Positions 1 to 5,156 of a DNA stretch of 5,156 nucleotides are shown piece after piece. Source of the DNA: Acidimicrobiia bacterium (lineage in GTDB: Bacteria > Actinomycetota > Acidimicrobiia > Acidimicrobiales > Ilumatobacteraceae). Position 1 is the stretch's first letter. Each line of letters starts with the position of its first letter. The position numbers and the translations under genes are program-made. The notes beneath the pieces are model-generated. The model had not been told where the DNA came from. It saw only the letters and a list, made by a program, of their open reading frames with translations, and ran no database searches. The stretch lies in assembly GCA_030425785.1 (NCBI GenBank), contig JAUHYJ010000315.1, positions 1-5,156 of the forward strand. Direction: 5' to 3'.

Positions 1-30
1 GCCGCCGGGCTGACCATCTGCCGGGCGTCG

Positions 31-603
31 TCAGTCGACGATCGCTGCGAGTGCGTCGCACAGCGCGACGCGACGCGCGTCGTCGCCGAGCGTCGCCAGC
101 TGATCCCATGCCTCGAACGAGGTCAGAGCGGCGATGACCGCCACGCGCCGGTCGTCCCCGTCGAGTTCGGGCGCGAAGTGCTGCGCGACCTGGTCGGCGA
201 ACGTGGCTCGGACGCGGTCGATCGTCTCGGCGAAGTCGCTGACATCGGCCGACTGCCGGCGAGTCAGCCGCGCCATCGGCGCCGTGCGTGCGTAGAACGC
301 GTCGCGAGCTGCGACGAAGCGATCGATCCGGTCCGGCAACGGCCCCTCACCGATGTCCGGGATCGCCATCAGTTCGTCGAAGCGCTGGAAGTACCGGCCG
401 ATCGACTCGTGCCGCAGTTCGTCGAGCGTCGAGAAGTACCGGAACAGCGACGCCTGCGACACCCCGGCTCGCTCGGTCACCTGCTCGACGGTCGGCGGGG
501 CGTTCCCCTCCAGGACGAGATCGATCATGGCATCCATCACGGCCTGACGGCCGCGCTCGCGCCGCAACCGCCGGCCGTCGACAGAAGTGGTCGCGTCGCT
601 CAC
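31..603 (-). CDS. TetR/AcrR-family transcriptional regulator
   Basis: Predicted 190-aa one-component repressor. The N-terminal part is a typical TetR DNA-binding domain: basic arm DGRRLRRERGRQAV (residues 9-22), then a helix-turn-helix around residues 38-57 containing TVEQVTERAGVSQASLFRYF, followed by STLDELR at 58-64. The rest is a variable helical ligand-binding and dimerisation domain, so the inducer cannot be read from sequence. I chose the GTG at 603 because it gives normal TetR length and lies just below an AT-rich promoter. The frame stays open upstream to 789, but that would run through the promoter and into the divergent sulfatase gene. An in-frame ATG at 651-649 would add a 16-residue non-TetR-like hydrophobic leader. 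The gene is divergent from the sulfatase operon across 46 bp, the classic arrangement for a repressor of the neighbouring operon and of itself. Family call is firm; target is inferred. Confidence 0.93.
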   Translation of the reverse strand: MSDATTSVDGRRLRRERGRQAVMDAMIDLVLEGNAPPTVEQVTERAGVSQASLFRYFSTLDELRHESIGRYFQRFDELMAIPDIGEGPLPDRIDRFVAARDAFYARTAPMARLTRRQSADVSDFAETIDRVRATFADQVAQHFAPELDGDDRRVAVIAALTSFEAWDQLATLGDDARRVALCDALAAIVD

Positions 604-610
604 GAGAAAG

Positions 611-639
611 ATATTGACAGTAAGACTCTCACAATGCAA
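611..639 (-). promoter_or_regulatory. Candidate promoter of the tetR gene, probably leaderless
   Basis: Read on the minus strand, a -35-like TTGCAT (639-634) is followed by a 17-bp spacer and a -10-like CAATAT (616-611). Seven bases then lead to the GTG at 603. This spacing puts the transcription start at or next to the start codon, and no Shine-Dalgarno sequence lies in front of it. The -10 box matches consensus at only 3 of 6 positions, so the assignment rests on spacing and AT-rich context as much as on sequence. Leaderless mRNAs are common in actinobacteria. Confidence 0.5.
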
Positions 640-642
640 GAT
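614..642 (+). promoter_or_regulatory. Candidate promoter of the sulfatase operon, probably leaderless
   Basis: A perfect -35 TTGACA (614-619) is followed by a 17-bp spacer and a -10-like CAAGAT (637-642). Seven bases then lead to the ATG at 650. Transcription would start at about 649-650, giving an mRNA with little or no 5' leader, which agrees with the lack of a ribosome-binding site. The -10 is weak (3 of 6 consensus positions). The element almost coincides with the opposite-strand promoter at 611-639, so polymerase could probably occupy only one at a time. Confidence 0.58.
615..631. promoter_or_regulatory. Candidate TetR operator (17-bp imperfect dyad)
   Basis: TGACAGT-aag-ACTCTCA is an inverted repeat with 6 of 7 arm positions paired. 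A second, slightly offset dyad, ATTGnnAG (613-620) with CTnnCAAT (628-635), overlaps it. Size and symmetry suit a TetR-family dimer. The site covers most of the forward -35 box and spacer, and part of the reverse -10 box, so a bound repressor would block both divergent genes. That it is bound by the adjacent TetR protein is inferred from position only. Confidence 0.5.
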
Positions 643-649
643 CAGATCC

Positions 650-2947
650 ATGGGGAACGCAGGGGCAGACACGTCGGGCTTCGGCGGGCGCATCGGTCGC
701 ACGCTCGCCGACTCGGAACCGTGGTTCGACGAACCACCGCATCCCGGCGAACACGCACCCAACGTCGTCGTCGTACTGCTCGACGACACCGGCTTCGCGC
801 AGTTCGGCTGCTACGGCTCCGACATCGACACACCACACGTCGACGCCCTGGCGGCGGACGGGGTGCAGTTCACCAACTTCCACGTCACCCCGCTCTGCTC
901 GCCCACCCGGGCGTCGTTGCTGACCGGGCGGAGCCAGCACGCGGTCGGCATGCGCGGCGTGTCGAACTGGCGCACCGGCTTCCCGCACCAGCTCGGCCAC
1001 ATCTCGAACGACGCCGCCACCGTCGCCGAGGTGCTGCACGACGAGGGGTACATCACCTTCTGCACCGGCAAGTGGCACCTCGCGCCGATGGACCAGTGCT
1101 CGGCCGCCGGCCCGTTCGACCAGTGGCCGCTGGCTCGCGGGTTCGACCGCTTCTACGGCTTCCTCGAGGGCGAGACCGACCAGTTCCACCCCGACCTCGT
1201 GTGCGACAACCACCACGTCGACCCGCCGGCGACGCCCGACGAGGGGTACCACCTCAGCGAGGACCTGGTCGACCAGCTCCTGCGCATGATCAACGACGCC
1301 AAAGGCGTCCGCCCCGACCGACCCTTCTTCGCCTATCTGCCCTTCGGCGCCACCCACGCGCCGCACCAGGCACCGCCCGAGTACCTCGCCAAGTACCGGG
1401 GGCGCTACGACGAAGGCTGGGACGTCATCCGTCGGCGCTGGTACGAGCGCCAGCTCGAGCTCGGCGTCATCCCCGCCGGCACCGAGCTCGCGCCACGCAA
1501 CCCGGGCGTCGACGCATGGGACGACCTGCCCGAGAACCAGCGCCGGCTCGCCTGCCGCCTGCAGGAAGCGTTCGCCGCGTTCCTCGACCACACCGACGAC
1601 CAGATCGGACGCCTCGTCGACGGCCTGCGGGCGATGGGCGAGCTCGACAACACGATCCTCGTCGTGCTCGCCGACAACGGCGCCAGCCAGGAGGGCGGGC
1701 CGTTCGGGGTGATGCACGAGATGAAGTTCTTCAACGGCATCCTCGAGACGCCCGACGAGGCGATCGAGCGGATCGACGACATCGGCGGCCCGCACAGCCA
1801 CACCAACTATCCGTGGGGGTGGGCCCAGTGCGGCAACTCGCCGTTCAAGTGGTACAAGCAGAACACCCACGAGGGCGGCGTGCACGTGCCGATGATCGTG
1901 CACTGGCCGGCCGGCCTGGCCGACAGCGGCGGGTCGCGGCGCGACCAGTTCGTCAACGTGTCGGACATCGTCCCGACGCTGTACGAACTGCTCGACATCA
2001 CGCCGCCCGACGTCCGGGGCGGTCGCACCCAGCTGCCGATCACCGGCCGGTCGTTCGCCCCCGTGCTGCACGACCCGGGCGCGCCGGCCACCAACACGCT
2101 GCAGTACTTCGAGCAGTCGGGCAGCAGGGCGATCGTCGCCCAGCTCGACGGCGACGCCGGGCCCGAACGCTGGAAGGCCGTGTGCCGCCACCTGCCGGGC
2201 GCCGACTTCGACACCGAGCCGTGGGAGCTGTACCGCCTCGATGACGACTGGTCGGAGTGTCACGACCTCGCCGCCGAGCAGCCCGGACGGCTCGCCCACC
2301 TCGTCGATCTGTGGTGGCAGGAGGCGAGGCACCACGGTGTGCTCCCCCTGGACGACCGCGGGTTCGAGCTGTTCGCCGCCCGCTTCGCAGAGCGAAGCCC
2401 GCACCCACCGAGCCGCCGGTACGTGTACCGGCCACCGATGTCGCCGATGCCCGCCGAGGCGGCCGCCGGTGTCGGCGGCCGCAGCGTCGACCTGACGGCG
2501 CGCGTCACGCGCGCCGACGGCGACGAGGGCGTGCTCTATGCGACCGGCACCGAGAACTCCGGCATCTCGGTGTTCGTCCAGGGCGACCGGCTCGTCGTCG
2601 ACTACAACGCCTTCGACGACCACACCGTCGTCGAGTCGTCGGTGCCGGTCCCGGTCGGCGACAGCGAACTCGGCGTGCGCATCCGTCGCACCGGCCCCTC
2701 GACCGGCACGGTCGAGGTCGTGGTCGACGGCACCGCGTGCGGACAGGCCGACCTGCCGCTCTTCATGCGCATGATCTCGTCGGTCGGCACGAGCATCGGC
2801 TACGACCACGGCTCAGCGGTGTCGCAGCGCTACACCGGTCCGTTCCCCTTCACCGGCACGCTCCACGACGTGACGATCCAGCTGCTCACCCGCGAGGAGG
2901 CCGACGCCCTGGCCGCCCGCGCGGCAGCGGAGATGTCGCGCCAGTGA
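650..2947 (+). CDS. Type I (formylglycine-dependent) arylsulfatase, AtsA-like
   Basis: Predicted 765-aa sulfatase that hydrolyses a sulfate ester. The alkaline-phosphatase-like fold starts near residue 37. Metal-ligand Asp45-Asp46 lie in [20 protein letters not shown] (82-87) is the sulfatase signature, with Cys83 the residue converted to formylglycine. Further active-site candidates are Lys141 and His143 in TGKWH, His236 in ATHAPH, Asp342-Asn343 in LADNG, and Lys403 just before NTHEGG. After the catalytic core, residues about 590-752 form a separate beta-rich C-terminal region ([20 protein letters not shown] and onward), giving the long form typical of mycobacterial arylsulfatases of about 787 aa. 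No signal peptide or membrane segment is visible, so it should be cytoplasmic. ATG 650 is preferred to the GTG at 587, which lies inside tetR and upstream of the promoter. It is the first gene of the operon. The natural substrate is unknown. Confidence 0.93.
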   Translation: MGNAGADTSGFGGRIGRTLADSEPWFDEPPHPGEHAPNVVVVLLDDTGFAQFGCYGSDIDTPHVDALAADGVQFTNFHVTPLCSPTRASLLTGRSQHAVGMRGVSNWRTGFPHQLGHISNDAATVAEVLHDEGYITFCTGKWHLAPMDQCSAAGPFDQWPLARGFDRFYGFLEGETDQFHPDLVCDNHHVDPPATPDEGYHLSEDLVDQLLRMINDAKGVRPDRPFFAYLPFGATHAPHQAPPEYLAKYRGRYDEGWDVIRRRWYERQLELGVIPAGTELAPRNPGVDAWDDLPENQRRLACRLQEAFAAFLDHTDDQIGRLVDGLRAMGELDNTILVVLADNGASQEGGPFGVMHEMKFFNGILETPDEAIERIDDIGGPHSHTNYPWGWAQCGNSPFKWYKQNTHEGGVHVPMIVHWPAGLADSGGSRRDQFVNVSDIVPTLYELLDITPPDVRGGRTQLPITGRSFAPVLHDPGAPATNTLQYFEQSGSRAIVAQLDGDAGPERWKAVCRHLPGADFDTEPWELYRLDDDWSECHDLAAEQPGRLAHLVDLWWQEARHHGVLPLDDRGFELFAARFAERSPHPPSRRYVYRPPMSPMPAEAAAGVGGRSVDLTARVTRADGDEGVLYATGTENSGISVFVQGDRLVVDYNAFDDHTVVESSVPVPVGDSELGVRIRRTGPSTGTVEVVVDGTACGQADLPLFMRMISSVGTSIGYDHGSAVSQRYTGPFPFTGTLHDVTIQLLTREEADALAARAAAEMSRQ

Positions 2948-3807
2948 GCGTGTCGATCACCCTCCTCGGCACCGGCAGTCCGATGCCGTCGCCCGACCGG
3001 GCCGGCCCGGCGACGCTGATCTCGGTGACCGGCGGTGCCGTCGACGAGCACTACCTCGTCGACGCCGGGCGTGGCGTGCTGATGCGGCTCGCGGCGATCG
3101 GGCTCGGCGCGACGAACCTCACCGCCGTGCTGCTGACCCACCTGCACAGCGACCACATCACCGACCTCAACGACGTGATCACGACCCGCTGGGTGATGAC
3201 GTTGCCACCGGCCGAGCCCAGCCCGCTCGTGGTCGTCGGCCCGGTCGGCACCCGGACGGTGGTCGACCATCTGCTCGCCTCGCTCGAACCCGACATCGGC
3301 TACCGCATCGCACACCACGACGACCTCCACGTCGCGCCGGGCGTGGTGGTGCACGAGGTCACCGACGGACGCGTCGACCTCGGGGGCGAGGTCGACATCA
3401 GCTGTGCCCCGACCGATCATCGACCGGTCGACCCGACCGTCGGCTATCGGCTCGAGCACGACGGCGCGTCGGTGGCCGCGGCCGGCGACACGGTGCCCTG
3501 CGAAGGCCTCGACCGGCTGTGCGCCGGTGCCGACGCGCTCGTGCACACCGTCATCCGCAAAGACCTCATCGGTCAGCTGCCCATCCAGCGCATGCTCGAC
3601 ACGCTCGACTACCACTCGTCGCCCGAGGAGGCCGCCCAGACGGCGGCTCGCGCCGGTGTCGGGACGCTCGTGCTCACGCACTACGTCCCGCCCATCCCGA
3701 CCGGCGGCGACGGCGCCGACTGGCGCGCCCTCGCCGCCGCCCACTTCGACGGTGCGATCGAACTCGGCGACGACCTCCACCGCATCGAGATCACGAAAGG
3801 CACCTGA
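2944..3807 (+). CDS. MBL-fold metal-dependent hydrolase, AtsA/RNase Z-like group
   Basis: Predicted 287-aa metallo-beta-lactamase-fold hydrolase. The N-terminus has LLGTGSP (7-13) and GPATLI (21-26). THLHSDH at 65-71 supplies metal ligands His66, His68, Asp70 and His71. The later ligands are probably His159 in TDH, Asp182 in AAAGDT and His246 in [18 protein letters not shown] precedes the last. This architecture is shared by RNase Z and by MBL-fold hydrolases related to the Pseudoalteromonas carrageenovora arylsulfatase. The SDH rather than GDH after THLH, the absence of an obvious tRNA-binding exosite insert and the sulfatase neighbour favour the hydrolase group. The GTG at 2944 overlaps the sulfatase stop as GTGA, implying translational coupling, with a weak GGAG at 2929-2932. 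A second in-frame GTG at 2950 is also possible. No signal peptide is seen. Fold and metal site are firm; the reaction is not. Confidence 0.88.
   Translation: MSVSITLLGTGSPMPSPDRAGPATLISVTGGAVDEHYLVDAGRGVLMRLAAIGLGATNLTAVLLTHLHSDHITDLNDVITTRWVMTLPPAEPSPLVVVGPVGTRTVVDHLLASLEPDIGYRIAHHDDLHVAPGVVVHEVTDGRVDLGGEVDISCAPTDHRPVDPTVGYRLEHDGASVAAAGDTVPCEGLDRLCAGADALVHTVIRKDLIGQLPIQRMLDTLDYHSSPEEAAQTAARAGVGTLVLTHYVPPIPTGGDGADWRALAAAHFDGAIELGDDLHRIEITKGT
3795..3800 (+). promoter_or_regulatory. Ribosome-binding site of the dehalogenase gene
   Basis: GAAAGG lies eight bases before the ATG at 3809 and inside the last codons of the MBL gene. It is the best Shine-Dalgarno match among the four operon genes and supports that start. 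Confidence 0.6.
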
Positions 3808-3808
3808 C

Positions 3809-4732
3809 ATGCAGATCCTCCGCACGCCCGACGACCGCTTCGCCGACCTGCCCGACTACCCGTTCGAGCCGCAGTACGCGGAGGTCCCCGCCGACCCGGA
3901 TGATCGTGACGGTGGCACGCTGCGCGTGCACTACCTCGACGAGGGCCCGGCCGACGCAGCCCCGATCCTGCTCCTGCACGGCGAGCCGTCGTGGAGCTAC
4001 CTGTACCGCCACATGATCGCGCCGCTCGTCGAGGCCGGACACCGCGTCATCGTCCCCGACCAGGTCGGGTTCGGCCGCAGCGACAAGCCAGCCTCGATGG
4101 ACGACTACACCTACGCTCGCCACGTCGCCTGGATGTCGGCACTCGTGTTCGACCACCTCGACCTGCACGACGTCACCTTCTTCGGGCAGGACTGGGGCGG
4201 CCTGATCGGCCTGCGACTCGTCACCGCGCAGCCCGACCGGTTCGCCCGCATCGTGGTGGCCAACACCGGCCTGCCGACCGGCGACCCCGCGCCGGGTGAG
4301 GCGTTCATGGCGTGGCAGAAGTACAGCCAGACGTCGCCCGAGTTCCCGATCGGCACCCTGGTCGACCGGGCCGTCGTCCGCGACCTCTCCCCCGACGAGA
4401 TCGCGGCCTACGACGCGCCGTTCCCCGACGACTCGTACAAGGCCGGCGCCCGCATCTGGCCGTCGCTCGTCGTCACCTCGCCCGACGGGCCCGAGGCGGC
4501 CGAGAACCGCGCCGCGTGGCAGGTGCTGATGCAGTGGGACAAGCCGCTGCTCTGCTGCTTCAGCGACCGGGACCCCGTCACCAGGAACGGCGAGAAGCCG
4601 TTCATGAAGCTGGTGCCCGGAGCACAGGGACAGCCACACCGCACCACGTCGGGAGGCCACTTCCTGCAGGAGGACTGCGGCCCCGAACTCGCTCGCGTCA
4701 TCGACCAGTTCGTCGCCGGGACGCTCACGTGA
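3809..4732 (+). CDS. dhmA: Haloalkane dehalogenase, type 1 (HLD-I)
   Basis: Predicted 307-aa alpha/beta-hydrolase that hydrolytically cleaves carbon-halogen bonds (EC 3.8.1.5 family). The N-terminal RTPDDRFADLPDYPFEP (5-21) is typical of HLD-I enzymes such as DhlA and mycobacterial DhmA. HGEPSWSYLYR (57-67) forms the oxyanion-hole region. QDWGG places the nucleophile at Asp128 with halide-binding Trp129. Asp255 in SDRDPVT is the likely catalytic acid, and His284 in GGHFLQED is the base. Residues about 155-225 are the helical cap, including YDAPFPDDSYKAGAR. Trp169 in the cap is a candidate second halide-binding Trp, but its alignment is uncertain. The start is one base after the MBL stop, with a good ribosome-binding site. 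No signal peptide, so it should be cytoplasmic. The symbol follows the usual name of the HLD-I family. Related epoxide hydrolases are the main alternative, but the HGEP and QDW motifs favour a dehalogenase. Confidence 0.88.
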   Translation: MQILRTPDDRFADLPDYPFEPQYAEVPADPDDRDGGTLRVHYLDEGPADAAPILLLHGEPSWSYLYRHMIAPLVEAGHRVIVPDQVGFGRSDKPASMDDYTYARHVAWMSALVFDHLDLHDVTFFGQDWGGLIGLRLVTAQPDRFARIVVANTGLPTGDPAPGEAFMAWQKYSQTSPEFPIGTLVDRAVVRDLSPDEIAAYDAPFPDDSYKAGARIWPSLVVTSPDGPEAAENRAAWQVLMQWDKPLLCCFSDRDPVTRNGEKPFMKLVPGAQGQPHRTTSGGHFLQEDCGPELARVIDQFVAGTLT

Positions 4733-5156
4733 GCGACTGGCGAGCGCGTAGCCGCCGCGCGTCGTTCGCGTCGCACCGCCTCGTCGGCTGGATCTACTGG
4801 GACCCCCGCGGTATCGACGGCTACGCCGCACTCGGCGTGCCGAACGGCACCGGGTACTACATCACGACCCGTGCCGGTCGCCTCGGCGACGCCGGCGCCG
4901 ACGTCGTCACCGCCGCCTACTTCTCGATCCACCCCGACTTCGTCCGCGTCAGCTACGAACTGTTGGCGCCGCACGGCACGCCCGACGACGCGATGCGCGT
5001 GCGCGACGACGCGGTGCTCGCCGGGTTGCGCGACTACGTGCCCGGCATCTGCGACGAGCTGGCGTCGATGTCGGGCGCACTGTGGGACGCGGCCGACTCG
5101 CTGCCGTTGTCGGGCCGCCCGATGTTCGCCGCCCAGCTCCGCCATCGCCGCCCCGA
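4729..5156 (+). CDS. SCO6745-like protein, 3'-truncated by the window
   Basis: A stop-free frame begins at the GTG at 4729 and runs past the window end; 142 codons are visible. The start overlaps the dehalogenase stop as GTGA, the same coupling as at the sulfatase-MBL junction, with a weak GGGAC at 4718-4722. The translation begins MSDWRARSRRASFASHRLVG. It then shows YWDPRGIDGYAALGVPNGTGYY (in two parts, 23-33 and 34-44), an R-A-G-R-L-G turn at 48-53, and VVTAAYFSIHPDFV at 59-72. This order (aromatic 'Y...P' segment, G-Y-Y segment, 'GRLG', 'VTAAYF...P..V') resembles actinobacterial SCO6745-family proteins, which are annotated with a divergent helix-turn-helix-like domain but have no established reaction. 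Those proteins are usually about 250-290 aa, so roughly half is visible. Assignment is from recalled pattern rather than a search. It belongs to the same operon. Confidence 0.68.
   Translation, partial: MSDWRARSRRASFASHRLVGWIYWDPRGIDGYAALGVPNGTGYYITTRAGRLGDAGADVVTAAYFSIHPDFVRVSYELLAPHGTPDDAMRVRDDAVLAGLRDYVPGICDELASMSGALWDAADSLPLSGRPMFAAQLRHRRP

Noticed and set aside
4..26. Repeated GCCGGGC near the tetR stop as a possible terminator
   Set aside because: The copies are direct, not inverted, so they cannot form a hairpin, and there is no T-tract.
1..30. Possible end of a convergent plus-strand gene (TGA at 11-13) or start of a minus-strand gene (ATG at 17-15)
   Set aside because: Only a few codons are visible in either reading; no ribosome-binding site or terminator decides between them.
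587..649. Upstream GTG start at 587 for the sulfatase
   Set aside because: It would begin inside the tetR coding sequence and upstream of the likely -35 box; the extra residues do not resemble sulfatase N-termini, whereas ATG 650 leads directly into GFGGRIGRT.
648..653. CCATGG palindrome giving an ATG on both strands, with an alternative tetR start at 651
   Set aside because: The added 16 residues are hydrophobic and unlike TetR N-termini, and the start would lie upstream of the likely tetR promoter.
178..2244. Long plus-strand open frame of 688 codons through tetR and the sulfatase gene
   Set aside because: Its translation is extremely Arg/Pro-rich with no recognisable domain and it lies across two genes with clear catalytic and DNA-binding motifs; this is a GC-driven shadow frame.
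629..2809. Long minus-strand open frame of 726 codons opposite the sulfatase
   Set aside because: Composition is Val/Arg/Asp/Gly-biased without motifs, as expected opposite a high-GC coding strand; the plus strand encodes an intact sulfatase. No ribosome-binding site or promoter supports it.
2830..3825. Minus-strand open frame of 331 codons opposite the MBL gene
   Set aside because: No recognisable motif; the plus-strand MBL protein has a full set of metal ligands and is placed in an operon.
3791..5145. Minus-strand open frames opposite the dehalogenase and the fourth gene
   Set aside because: Both are low-complexity shadows; the plus strand has the complete alpha/beta-hydrolase triad and a coupled downstream start.
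1..5156. CRISPR arrays, tRNA or rRNA genes, insertion sequences or attachment sites
   Set aside because: No repeat-spacer periodicity, tRNA-like cloverleaf, transposase or terminal inverted repeats were seen; the window is almost entirely occupied by the five genes.

Overview
This is a high-GC bacterial window, strongly coding, with third codon positions mostly G or C. It uses GTG as well as ATG starts and has a very short, AT-rich divergent promoter gap. Protein content points to Actinomycetota: a mycobacterial AtsA-like long arylsulfatase, a type-1 haloalkane dehalogenase of the mycobacterial kind, and an SCO6745-like protein. An environmental or marine lineage such as Acidimicrobiia is possible, but that is a guess from style only.

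Layout: a TetR-family repressor gene (31-603, minus strand) is divergent from a run of four plus-strand genes: a type I (formylglycine) sulfatase (650-2947), an MBL-fold hydrolase of the AtsA/RNase Z-like group (2944-3807), a haloalkane dehalogenase (3809-4732) and a 3'-truncated SCO6745-like gene (4729 to the window edge). The plus-strand genes overlap by 4 bases (GTGA), are separated by 1 base, and overlap by 4 bases again, so they almost certainly form one translationally coupled operon. The first 30 bases, beyond the tetR stop, hold nothing I can assign.

The only real intergenic control region is the 46 bp at 604-649, which is about 39% GC. It can be read as two nearly superimposed, mirror-image promoters. 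Each has a -35-like box, a 17-bp spacer, a weak -10-like box and then 7 bases to the start codon, so both divergent mRNAs may be leaderless. A 17-bp imperfect dyad, TGACAGT-aag-ACTCTCA, sits inside both promoters and is the obvious candidate operator for the TetR protein.

Taken together, this looks like a TetR-controlled hydrolytic cassette. It combines two mechanistically unrelated candidate sulfate-ester hydrolases with a dehalogenase, which suggests breakdown of a sulfated and/or halogenated organic compound. The substrate is not determined by the sequence. The individual families are known; the combination and its control region are the parts worth following up.
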